Of a DNA stretch of 64,000 bases, positions 34,983 through 43,079 are shown one piece after another (positions within the stretch are counted from its first letter, which is position 1; each line of letters begins with the position of its first letter). The DNA lies in assembly GCF_002968635.1 (NCBI RefSeq), contig NZ_PVBN01000004.1, positions 248,001-312,000 on the forward strand, in the 5' to 3' direction. The notes under the pieces were generated by a model. That model was not told the origin of the DNA, did not search any database, and was given only the letters and a program-made list of their open reading frames with translations. Made by a program: the position numbers and the translations under genes. The DNA is from Neorhizobium alkalisoli (lineage in GTDB: Bacteria; Pseudomonadota; Alphaproteobacteria; Rhizobiales; Rhizobiaceae).

Positions 34983-35116
34983 GGGCGAGCTCCTCGAATA
35001 GCTGGTTCGGGGAGGGCAATCGCTCAATGGCGGAATTGTTCCCGGCGTAGGACCAATGCCGCCTGACGTGGGCACTCTTGCCCGCTTCATTTCAACCGAA
35101 CGGAGATCTCACGCTT

Positions 35117-35773
35117 CTACTCGATCAGAAGTAAGCCCCGCTTGCTGTCTCCATCAAATGTATTCATCGCGGAGAACAGACGGTCCGTCTCCACCAGCCA
35201 GGGCCTATAGTTCTCGTTGACATCGAGAACGAACACCATGTCCTCGGCCTCAAGATATCCTCCGATCGGGGAATGATGACCGGCGCCTGCGCCGAAGATT
35301 TTCTCTCGTGTGAAGTTGACGATGTAGCGGCGGCCGGGATCGTTCGCGCGCTTCATATGCTGCCGGAACTCATCGACCGTCAGGTCGCGGAGAATCGCGA
35401 CCTTCCGTTCGGTTTTCGTCTGAGCAAGCCCGGCGAGCTCATCCAGCGTCAGGCCCATGATGCAGTAGCCCGTCCAGCACATGCCGGTTCCGTCCAGAAC
35501 CTCGGCTTCCGTCGTCTCTTCTTCACCGACCGAACGGAAAGCGTTGGCGACGCTCGCCGGCCCACAGCGGGATCCGTTCGTCTGCCAGGTGATTCCGGTG
35601 CCGAAGGCCGCCGCCACCGGCAGTTTCCAGGCTGCCTCGATGAGTTCGGGAACACGGATGACTGAAGATTGGATCGCTTCCGGCGAGACCTTGGTCTGCC
35701 CGGCGACGAAGGCCACGGCGCCGACCAGCAAACCGGTAACGGCAATCATGCCAAGAAACAGCGCGCGCTTCAT
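35117..35773 (-). CDS. Phytochelatin-synthase-like papain-fold peptidase
   Basis: 218 residues from MKRALFLGMI (GAGGG upstream). An N-terminal signal or anchor (about 1-25) is followed by a phytochelatin synthase N-terminal-like domain with a full Cys-His-Asp set: C70 in NGSRCGPASVANAF, H166 in GHHSPIGGYLEAED and D184 in VFVLDVNENYR. Bacterial members such as cyanobacterial NsPCS mostly hydrolyse glutathione to gamma-Glu-Cys rather than making phytochelatins. The signal-like N-terminus implies export to the periplasm. The gene stands apart from metal-resistance genes here. Confidence 0.85.
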   Translation of the reverse strand: MKRALFLGMIAVTGLLVGAVAFVAGQTKVSPEAIQSSVIRVPELIEAAWKLPVAAAFGTGITWQTNGSRCGPASVANAFRSVGEEETTEAEVLDGTGMCWTGYCIMGLTLDELAGLAQTKTERKVAILRDLTVDEFRQHMKRANDPGRRYIVNFTREKIFGAGAGHHSPIGGYLEAEDMVFVLDVNENYRPWLVETDRLFSAMNTFDGDSKRGLLLIE

Positions 35774-35882
35774 TTCGATGCCCTCGAAGCACAGGGTGGA
35801 CCCGGACAATGAACCTGAAGACGGTCGACATCAATCCATCCATACGGCGGATGAGGATCGCGAACTCGTGCTGTGAGCGCAA

Positions 35883-36191
35883 TCACCCTGCGTGGTCTGA
35901 ACGAAGTGGCTTCCAGATCGAAATGTCGCGAGGCCCGGCGAGGAGATCGGGAAGGGCCGTGTGCCAGGCCTCGCGATAGGGGCGCTGCAGTTGCACGTTC
36001 AATACGTCCTGATGATCCTCCCATGTCTCGTAGAGCATCATGCGGTTTTCGTTTTCGGGATCGGCATGCAGCGCCGCCTGGTGAAACATCGGCTCGTGCC
36101 GCATGGCGTCCAGCACGTCGTTGAGCAGCCTCATGAAGCGCTCGCGCTCGTTCGGGAGGATATCGAAACGGATGACATAGGTGACGGGCAT
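35883..36191 (-). CDS. Antibiotic biosynthesis monooxygenase (ABM)-domain protein
   Basis: 102 residues, a single dimeric alpha-beta-barrel ABM domain: an N-terminal strand YVIRFDILPNERERFMRLL, then EPMFHQAALHADPEN and the MMLYETWEDHQDVLNVQ motif. Family members are small quinol monooxygenases or heme-degrading-like enzymes; substrate unknown. It lies alone between the phytochelatin-synthase-like gene and the solitary LolC-like gene. Confidence 0.82.
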   Translation of the reverse strand: MPVTYVIRFDILPNERERFMRLLNDVLDAMRHEPMFHQAALHADPENENRMMLYETWEDHQDVLNVQLQRPYREAWHTALPDLLAGPRDISIWKPLRSDHAG

Positions 36192-36357
36192 GGCTGATCC
36201 TTTTGCACTACAAAGCTCTCCATTGGATTAGATGCCGCCGGCCGGCGGGTCGATTACCTCGGAGGTCATAAATGGGGTGCACCGTCTTCCGCCCCGCAGC
36301 GGGCATTAAAGAGAAGGAGGAAGGCGACCGCGATTTGGGACCTCGCTTGTCGCTTGC

Positions 36358-36840
36358 TCATTGGCCGGACTTGGAGAATTTTTCTGCTTCTGCCTGCTGA
36401 ATGTAAACTGCACCGCGATCGCCAGCAAAAGCTTCATCGTCGACAATCGCCAGGATATGATATCGCGTAACGCGTGGAGCAGCGCCCATTACTGTGATTT
36501 GGCCGACGGGATTGAAAAGCGTAATAACCTCGTTCGGATGTAGAGAAAGCTGCTGTGCAAGCTTCGCACTGATCATCACACCGCTACCGTTTTTGAATTC
36601 GATAGCAGCATTATTTGCGACTGAGCCCGAAAGAACTTTGAGGCGGGAGAAATATTCGGTCTCGATGCCGCAGATCAAAACGCCGATGCTTTCGTTTTTG
36701 GTCGAAGCAAGGGCTTCCCTTTCAATGATCGGAGCCACTGCTCCTTCGCTGTGTGCGATTTCACCACCGAAAGAAAAGTGCAGCAGGCCAAGTGTAACGA
36801 GAAAAAAGCAGCCATCGTGGCGAAATCGATTGAGTATCAT
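36358..36840 (-). CDS. Solitary LolC/LolE-like periplasmic domain protein
   Basis: 160 residues with a signal-like N-terminus (about 1-30) and no transmembrane helices afterwards. Residues 40-155 match the periplasmic MacB/LolC core: VGVLICGIETEYFSRL-type strand, SGVMISAKLAQQLSLHPNE, and MGAAPRVTRYHILAIV, ending AEAEKFSKSGQ. LolC/LolE use this domain, between membrane helices, to hand lipoproteins to LolA. Here it stands alone with no permease or ATPase. Base composition is somewhat more AT-rich than the surrounding genes. It may be a degenerate remnant or a secreted adaptor; not resolved. Confidence 0.6.
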   Translation of the reverse strand: MILNRFRHDGCFFLVTLGLLHFSFGGEIAHSEGAVAPIIEREALASTKNESIGVLICGIETEYFSRLKVLSGSVANNAAIEFKNGSGVMISAKLAQQLSLHPNEVITLFNPVGQITVMGAAPRVTRYHILAIVDDEAFAGDRGAVYIQQAEAEKFSKSGQ

Positions 36841-37123
36841 AGGGGCCCCGTCCGGACATAGAATATCGGCGGGTATCTATGACGTATACTTTCCTTGTCC
36901 AGAAGGTGAGGCAGCCGCGCGCGGCAATGACCGCTCTGGCGTAAAACTGCCACGCCTTTTATAGCCGTACTGCCTGCCTGCCTTCCTACGTTCCCATTCT
37001 TCCCGGTTCTCCCCCTCCGGTACGTCATTCGACGTATACGGTTTTGCGATGCAGCACCCGATAGTCGCTTAAGCAACGGTTAAAGTTTTCGTTGCGGACG
37101 AACGAGAAGAGGGGTTCGAACCA
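36841..37123. promoter_or_regulatory. Regulatory region upstream of urtA
   Basis: A 283-bp gap. A 9-bp direct repeat GACGTATAC occurs at 36881-36889 and 37031-37039. A perfect CtrA box lies at 37069-37083. TGGC-N7-TGCC at 36937-36951 looks like sigma54 but has the wrong spacing (GG-N9-GC). Confidence 0.45.
37069..37083. promoter_or_regulatory. Perfect CtrA box TTAA-GCAACGG-TTAA upstream of urtA
   Basis: An exact TTAA-N7-TTAA match 41-55 bp upstream of the urtA ATG. It fits the CtrA consensus fully, though the urea uptake operon is not a classical CtrA target, so it is a candidate only. Confidence 0.5.
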
Positions 37124-38413
37124 ATGACTTTCAAAGCAAAGTTTGCTGGCGCATTGCTCGCCACCGTCATGTCGACGACGGCGCTTTCCGGCGCCTTCGC
37201 CGCAGACGACACCATCAAGATCGGTGTTCTGCACTCGCTTTCGGGCACCATGGCCATCTCTGAGACCACCCTCAAGGATGTCATGCTGATGCTCGTCGAG
37301 GAGCAGAACAAGAAGGGCGGCGTACTCGGCAAGAAGCTGGAAGCCGTCGTGGTCGACCCGGCTTCCGATTGGCCGCTGTTTGCCGAAAAGGCTCGCCAGC
37401 TGATCTCCCAGGACAAGGTCGCTGCCGTTTTCGGCTGCTGGACTTCGTCTTCGCGCAAGTCGGTGCTGCCGGTCTTCGAGGAGCTGAACTCGATCCTCTT
37501 CTACCCGGTCCAATACGAGGGTGAAGAATCCTCCCGCAACATCTTCTATACGGGCGCTGCGCCGAACCAGCAGGCCATTCCGGCCGTCGACTACCTGGCC
37601 GAAAGCGAAGGCGTGCAGCGCTGGGTTCTGGCCGGCACCGACTATGTCTATCCGCAGACGACCAACAAGATCCTCAAGGCCTACCTGATGTCGAAGGGCG
37701 TTGCCGAATCCGACATCATGGTCAACTACACGCCGTTCGGTCATTCCGACTGGCAGACGATCGTCTCGGACATCAAGAAGTTCGGCTCCGCCGGCAAGAA
37801 GACCGCCGTCGTCTCTACCATCAACGGCGACGCCAACGTTCCCTTCTACAAGGAGCTCGGCAACCAGGGCATCAAGGCCGAAGACATCCCGGTCGTGGCC
37901 TTCTCCGTCGGTGAAGAAGAACTTGCAGGTCTCGACACCAAGCCGCTCGTCGGCCATCTCGCCGCCTGGAACTACTTCCAGTCCGTCGATGCCGAGGTCA
38001 ATGCCGATTTCATCAAGGAATGGAAGACCTTCACCAAGAACGACAAGCGCGTCACCAACGACCCGATGGAAGCTGCCTATATCGGCTTCAATGCCTGGGT
38101 AAAGGCCGTCGAAGCCGCCGGCACCACCGATACCGACAAGGTTCTGGATTCGATCATCGGCGTTTCCGTTCCGAACCTTTCGGGCGGCACATCCACCGTC
38201 ATGCCGAACCATCACATCACCAAGCCGGTGTTGATCGGCGAAATCCAGGCGGACGGCCAGTTCGAAATCGTCCAGGAAACACCTGCCGTCGTCGGTGACG
38301 AATGGTCCGATTACCTGCCGGACTCCAAGAACCTGATCTCCGATTGGCGCAAGCCGATGTCCTGCGGCAACTTCAACGTTGCTTCCGGCAAGTGCGGCGG
38401 CAAGGGTAGCTGA
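37124..38413 (+). CDS. urtA: Urea ABC transporter substrate-binding protein UrtA
   Basis: 429 residues. Signal peptide with cleavage near AFA-ADDTI (26), followed by the UrtA type I periplasmic-binding fold (IKIGVLHSLSGTMAISETTL; FGCWTSSSRKSVLPVFE; FYPVQYEGEESSRNIFY). UrtA binds urea (and short amides) with high affinity in the periplasm. First gene of urtABCDE, which precedes the urease genes, so imported urea is passed to urease. A strong hairpin separates it from urtB. Confidence 0.96.
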   Translation: MTFKAKFAGALLATVMSTTALSGAFAADDTIKIGVLHSLSGTMAISETTLKDVMLMLVEEQNKKGGVLGKKLEAVVVDPASDWPLFAEKARQLISQDKVAAVFGCWTSSSRKSVLPVFEELNSILFYPVQYEGEESSRNIFYTGAAPNQQAIPAVDYLAESEGVQRWVLAGTDYVYPQTTNKILKAYLMSKGVAESDIMVNYTPFGHSDWQTIVSDIKKFGSAGKKTAVVSTINGDANVPFYKELGNQGIKAEDIPVVAFSVGEEELAGLDTKPLVGHLAAWNYFQSVDAEVNADFIKEWKTFTKNDKRVTNDPMEAAYIGFNAWVKAVEAAGTTDTDKVLDSIIGVSVPNLSGGTSTVMPNHHITKPVLIGEIQADGQFEIVQETPAVVGDEWSDYLPDSKNLISDWRKPMSCGNFNVASGKCGGKGS

Positions 38414-38461
38414 TCCTGGTGGGTGAAACCTGAGGGGCTGGGGGTTGGGCCCCCGGTCAGA

Positions 38462-38496
38462 CCCTCTCCCCGCCCTGAACGAGGTCGGGGAGAGGG
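38462..38496. repeat. Palindromic (REP-like) hairpin between urtA and urtB
   Basis: Perfect 11-bp stem CCCTCTCCCCG / CGGGGAGAGGG with a 13-nt loop, between the urtA stop and the urtB start. It resembles rhizobial intergenic palindromic repeats. No T-run follows, so it may stabilise the urtA 3' end or partly attenuate the downstream genes rather than stop transcription. Confidence 0.6.
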
Positions 38497-38582
38497 AATT
38501 GCGGCGTCGCCGCCAGTCGTTCTTCCGGTCTCAGGGTTTCAGACGAGGGGGGACGTTCCGGCCGGCGGACAGGGGCGAAATC

Positions 38583-40196
38583 ATGACCTTGAAATCTCTT
38601 CTCCAGGCTTTTCTTGCCTGTCTGATCCTTTCCTTCGCCGCGCCGTCTTTCGCGCAGAGCGATCCCAAACCTTTGATCGATGCATTGGCCAAGGCCGATT
38701 TCAACGAAGCCGAAAAACTGCTCGGCCAGATCGCTGCGAGCGGCGACGCCCGCGTCGTACCGGCGCTCAACGCCTTTGCCGAAGGCGATCTTTATTTCCG
38801 CAAATCCGACAATCTCGTCTTCATCGCCAAGACCGCTGGTTCCGGTTTCGAGCTGATCGATCCGCTGACGGGCGCTTCCGCCGGGCAGGCGGCCAAGAAC
38901 GCCGTCACCAAGATCAAGGTCAACAACAATCTGCGCCGGGTCATCCGCTCGGCCATGGGCGGCCTCACGCTTCTGAGCGCGGATCGGGCCGTGCGGCTGC
39001 AGGCTGCCGATGCCGTGCTGCGCTCGCCGAGCCCGGAAAACCTCGATCTGGTCGAAGCCGCGCTCGCCAAGGAGACGGACAAGGAAGTGAAGGCACGCAT
39101 GGAGGAAGCACGAGCCGTTTCGGTTCTGTCCTCCGACCGCTCCATCGACGAAAAGCGTGGCGCCATTGAAACCATCAAAAATCTCGGAGGCCGCAATTCG
39201 CTCGGCATCCTGAATTCCGTTTCCGGCTCGATCGACGCCGGCCTCAAGGGGGATCTCGATGCCGCCATCGCTGCGATAGAGAGCGAACAGCAACTCTGGG
39301 ATATGGCACAGAACGTCTGGTATGGTCTGTCGCTCGGCTCCGTCCTGCTGCTCGCCGCAATCGGCCTCGCGATCACCTTCGGCGTCATGGGCATCATCAA
39401 CATGGCGCATGGCGAAATGGTCATGCTCGGCGCCTATTCGACCTTCGTGGTGCAGGACGTGATCCGTGACAACGCGCCAAACCTGTTCGACTGGTCGCTG
39501 GCGATAGCGCTGCCCGTCGCCTTCCTCGTCACCGGCGCCGTCGGCCTGGTGATCGAGCGCGGCGTCATTCGCTTCCTATACGGTCGCCCGCTCGAAACCC
39601 TGCTCGCCACCTGGGGCGTCTCGCTCATCCTGCAGCAGACGATCCGCTCGATCTTCGGGCCGACGAACCAGGAAGTCGGCAACCCGTCCTGGATGTCCGG
39701 TTCGTTCCCGGTGGGCGGCATGACGATCACCTGGAACCGCATGTGGATCATCCTTTTCTCCATGTCGATCTTCGTGGCGCTGCTGGTGCTGCTGAAGAAA
39801 TCTGCTTTCGGTCTCAACATGCGCGCCGTCACCCAGAACCGTCGCATGGCGTCCTCGATGGGCATCAAGACGCCCTGGGTCGATGCCTTCACCTTCGCGC
39901 TCGGTTCCGGCATTGCCGGCATTGCGGGCGTGGCGCTCAGTCAAATCGATAACGTCTCGCCCAACCTCGGCCAGAGCTACATCATCGACAGCTTCATGGT
40001 GGTGGTCTTCGGCGGCGTTGGCAATCTCTGGGGCACGCTCGTCGGCGCGCTCTCGCTCGGCGTGCTCAACAAGTTCCTCGAACCTTCGGTCGGTGCCGTG
40101 CTCGGCAAGATCCTGGTGCTCGTCCTCATCATCCTCTTCATCCAGAAACGTCCGCGCGGCCTCTTCGCGCTCAAGGGAAGGGCGGTGGAAGCATGA
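38583..40196 (+). CDS. urtB: Urea ABC transporter permease UrtB
   Basis: 537 residues from MTLKSLLQAF. A signal-like start and about 200-residue periplasmic alpha-helical domain (25-225) precede the LivH-like permease core (LGSVLLLAAIGLAITFGVMG; INMAHGEMVMLGAYSTF). The periplasmic extension is usual in proteobacterial UrtB. It forms the pore with UrtC. Overlaps urtC by 4 bp (ATGA). Confidence 0.95.
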   Translation: MTLKSLLQAFLACLILSFAAPSFAQSDPKPLIDALAKADFNEAEKLLGQIAASGDARVVPALNAFAEGDLYFRKSDNLVFIAKTAGSGFELIDPLTGASAGQAAKNAVTKIKVNNNLRRVIRSAMGGLTLLSADRAVRLQAADAVLRSPSPENLDLVEAALAKETDKEVKARMEEARAVSVLSSDRSIDEKRGAIETIKNLGGRNSLGILNSVSGSIDAGLKGDLDAAIAAIESEQQLWDMAQNVWYGLSLGSVLLLAAIGLAITFGVMGIINMAHGEMVMLGAYSTFVVQDVIRDNAPNLFDWSLAIALPVAFLVTGAVGLVIERGVIRFLYGRPLETLLATWGVSLILQQTIRSIFGPTNQEVGNPSWMSGSFPVGGMTITWNRMWIILFSMSIFVALLVLLKKSAFGLNMRAVTQNRRMASSMGIKTPWVDAFTFALGSGIAGIAGVALSQIDNVSPNLGQSYIIDSFMVVVFGGVGNLWGTLVGALSLGVLNKFLEPSVGAVLGKILVLVLIILFIQKRPRGLFALKGRAVEA

Positions 40197-41362
40197 TTTC
40201 CGGCTTTGTTTTCCGCGCTCTCGAAGGCAAGATCGTCGTCGCCATCGCCATTCTGCTTGTCATCGCGATCCTCGTTCCGGCCCTCAATCTTCTGACACCG
40301 CCGGACAGCGCGCTGCATATCCCGACCTATGCCGTGTCTCTGTTCGGCAAATATCTCTGCTATGCGCTGCTCGCGCTCGCGCTCGATCTCGTCTGGGGTT
40401 ATTGCGGCATCCTCTCGCTCGGCCACGGCGCCTTCTTCGCACTCGGCGGTTATGCGATGGGCATGTATCTGATGCGCCAGATCGGCTCGCGCGGGGTGTA
40501 CGGGAACCCTGTCCTGCCTGATTTCATGGTGTTCCTGAACTGGAAGGAACTGCCTTGGTTCTGGCATGGTTTCGACTGGTTCGTTTTCGCCATGGCGATG
40601 GTGCTGGTCGTGCCCGGCCTGCTTGCCTTCATCTTCGGCTGGTTCGCCTTCCGCAGCCGGGTGAACGGCGTTTATCTCTCGATCATCACCCAGGCGATGA
40701 CCTACGCGCTACTGCTCGCTTTTTTCCGAAACGACATGGGTTTCGGCGGCAATAACGGCCTGACCGACTTCAAGGATATCCTGGGCTTCCCGGTCCAGGC
40801 GGACGGCACGCGTGCGGTTCTCTTCGCCATGTCGGCGATCATGCTGGCGTTCTGCCTCCTCATCGCATCGGCGATCGTTCGTTCGAAGTTCGGCAAGGTG
40901 CTGGTCGGCGTACGTGATGCCGAAAGCCGGGTCCGTTTTCTCGGTTTCCGGGTGGAAAACATCAAGCTCTTCACGTTCGTCGTCTCGGCGATGATGGCGG
41001 GAATTGCCGGCGCGCTTTTCGTGCCGCAGGTCGGCATCATCAATCCGGGCGAATTCGCACCGGCCAATTCCATCGAAGTGGTCGTCTGGACGGCGGTCGG
41101 CGGCCGCGGCACGCTGATCGGCCCGATCATCGGCGCGGTGCTGGTCAATGCCGGAAAGAGCTTCTTCACCGGCGCCTTTCCGGAAATCTGGCTCTATGCG
41201 CTCGGCGGCCTCTTCATCGCCGTCACGCTCTTCCTGCCGAAGGGCATCGTCGGCACGGTCCAGCATGGCTTGAAGGCTCGCAAGGCCATGAAGGCTGCGG
41301 TGGAGGCCGAAAAAGGCAGGGATGAGGCGGCACCGGTCGCGCAGGCCCAGGCGGCGGAATAG
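40193..41362 (+). CDS. urtC: Urea ABC transporter permease UrtC
   Basis: 389 residues, LivM-like permease with about ten helices and the family motifs DLVWGYCGILSLGHGAFFALGG and VWTAVGGRGTLIGPIIGA. Second permease of the urea importer. Its start overlaps the urtB stop; urtD follows 12 bp on. Confidence 0.95.
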   Translation: MISGFVFRALEGKIVVAIAILLVIAILVPALNLLTPPDSALHIPTYAVSLFGKYLCYALLALALDLVWGYCGILSLGHGAFFALGGYAMGMYLMRQIGSRGVYGNPVLPDFMVFLNWKELPWFWHGFDWFVFAMAMVLVVPGLLAFIFGWFAFRSRVNGVYLSIITQAMTYALLLAFFRNDMGFGGNNGLTDFKDILGFPVQADGTRAVLFAMSAIMLAFCLLIASAIVRSKFGKVLVGVRDAESRVRFLGFRVENIKLFTFVVSAMMAGIAGALFVPQVGIINPGEFAPANSIEVVVWTAVGGRGTLIGPIIGAVLVNAGKSFFTGAFPEIWLYALGGLFIAVTLFLPKGIVGTVQHGLKARKAMKAAVEAEKGRDEAAPVAQAQAAE

Positions 41363-41374
41363 GCGAGGAGGCGG

Positions 41375-42139
41375 ATGATGAACACGATTTCCGAAACAAG
41401 ACAAAAGAGCCTGCTCTATCTCGAAAACGTCTCCGTCTCCTTCGACGGCTTCAAGGCGCTGAATTCGCTTTCCTTCGTGGTCGAGCCCGGAGAACTGCGC
41501 GCCATTATCGGCCCGAACGGCGCAGGCAAGACGACGATGATGGACATCATCACGGGCAAGACGAGGCCGGACACCGGTACGGTGCTGTTCGAGGATGCGA
41601 TCGACCTGACGAAAAAGGACGAGGCCGATATCGCCCAGCTCGGCATCGGCCGGAAATTCCAGAAGCCGACGGTCTTCGAAAGCCATACCATCTGGGACAA
41701 TCTGGAACTGGCGCTCAACCGCGACCGCAGCGTCTTTGCAACGCTGTTTTACACGCTCTCGCCGGAAGACGAGGCTCGCATCGAGGAAATCCTCTCGACC
41801 ATCCGCCTCAGCCACCGCAAGGACGAGCTTGCTGCCAACCTTTCGCATGGTCAGAAGCAGTGGCTGGAGATCGGCATGCTGCTCGCCCAGGAGCCGAAGC
41901 TGCTTCTGGTCGATGAGCCGGTCGCCGGCATGACCGATGCGGAGACCGCCGAGACGGCGGAACTCCTGAAGGAAATCGCCAAAACGCGTTCCGTCGTCGT
42001 GGTGGAACACGACATGGGCTTCATCCGCGAACTCGGCGTCAAAGTGACGTGTCTGGCGGAAGGCTCGGTGCTCGCCGAAGGCTCGATCGATTTCGTCTCG
42101 AACGATCCGAAGGTGATCGAGAACTATCTGGGGCGGTGA
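41375..42139 (+). CDS. urtD: Urea ABC transporter ATPase UrtD
   Basis: 254 residues. Walker [14 protein letters not shown], signature LSHGQKQWLEIGMLL (the UrtD form), Walker B LLLVDEPVAGMTD. Partner of UrtE. ATG-ATG start behind GAGGAGG; 41378 is an equally good start. Followed by a 68-bp gap before urtE. Confidence 0.94.
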   Translation: MMNTISETRQKSLLYLENVSVSFDGFKALNSLSFVVEPGELRAIIGPNGAGKTTMMDIITGKTRPDTGTVLFEDAIDLTKKDEADIAQLGIGRKFQKPTVFESHTIWDNLELALNRDRSVFATLFYTLSPEDEARIEEILSTIRLSHRKDELAANLSHGQKQWLEIGMLLAQEPKLLLVDEPVAGMTDAETAETAELLKEIAKTRSVVVVEHDMGFIRELGVKVTCLAEGSVLAEGSIDFVSNDPKVIENYLGR

Positions 42140-42207
42140 GTGACTATGATGAGCGTTGCGCCACTGGCAGGTAACGCCTACCGCCATCGCGTCAAGGGAG
42201 ATGCCAC

Positions 42208-42903
42208 ATGCTGACGGTCAACAATATCAATCTTCACTACGGCGCGGCGCAGGCGTTGCGTGGCGTCTCGATCTCAGCCGAGATGGGCAAGATCACCTGC
42301 GTGCTGGGGCGCAACGGCGTGGGGAAGAGTTCTCTTCTCCGCGCCGTTACCGGCCAGCACGCCGTCAGTGCCGGCACGATCAGCTTCCACAACGAGGTGC
42401 TGAACGGGCTGCCTCCCTATGCCCGCGCCAAGCACGGCATCGGCTATGTGCCGCAGGGACGCGAAATCTTCCCGCTGCTCACCGTGCAGGAAAACCTGGA
42501 AAGCGGCTATGCACCGCTTTCCCGGAAAGACAGATCCATTCCAGACGAGATCTTTTCGTTGTTTCCTGTCTTGAAAACCATGCTCGGGCGGCGCGGCGGC
42601 GACCTTTCGGGCGGTCAGCAGCAGCAGCTGGCGATCGGCCGCGCCATGGTCACCCGTCCGAAGATCCTGGTGCTCGACGAACCGACCGAAGGCATCCAGC
42701 CTTCGATCATCAAGGATATCGGCCGTGCGATCCGCTATCTCCGCGACTCGACCGGCATGGCCATTCTGCTTGTGGAACAGTATCTCGACTTCTGCCGCGA
42801 GCTTGCCGATCAGGTTTACATCATGGATCGTGGCGAAATTGTGCATCAGGGCGCCGCCGAGACATTGGATACGGCAGAAGCGAGGCGGCACCTGACTGTG
42901 TAG
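42208..42903 (+). CDS. urtE: Urea ABC transporter ATPase UrtE
   Basis: 231 residues. Walker A GRNGVGKSS, signature LSGGQQQQLAIGRAM, Walker B ILVLDEPTEGIQPS, the last being typical of UrtE. It completes the urea importer. GGGAG lies 7 nt before the start. Confidence 0.94.
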   Translation: MLTVNNINLHYGAAQALRGVSISAEMGKITCVLGRNGVGKSSLLRAVTGQHAVSAGTISFHNEVLNGLPPYARAKHGIGYVPQGREIFPLLTVQENLESGYAPLSRKDRSIPDEIFSLFPVLKTMLGRRGGDLSGGQQQQLAIGRAMVTRPKILVLDEPTEGIQPSIIKDIGRAIRYLRDSTGMAILLVEQYLDFCRELADQVYIMDRGEIVHQGAAETLDTAEARRHLTV

Positions 42904-43079
42904 TCCTAGTATTTCCATGGTGAATGTTTGTATCGGGCCGCAGCACTTCGTGCGTTTCGTTGTCAGCTCATATGTGTTACCTAGGCGGCGTAGAGAGCGT
43001 TCCATGTAAGCTTGGAACACTCTGAGGCGGACCCTTGCACATTGTTGACAACCACTCCTGCACCCATGATGAGGCGCTG
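42904..43079. other. Intergenic region between urtE and esterase gene
   Basis: A 176-bp gap with no tRNA, strong hairpin or palindrome visible. GAGG 6 nt before the esterase start serves as its ribosome binding site. Confidence 0.4.

Noticed and set aside
36937-36951. Sigma54-like TGGC-N7-TGCC upstream of urtA
   Set aside because: The GG-to-GC spacing is 9 instead of the required 10, and the -12 element is poor, although nitrogen control by NtrC would be attractive here.
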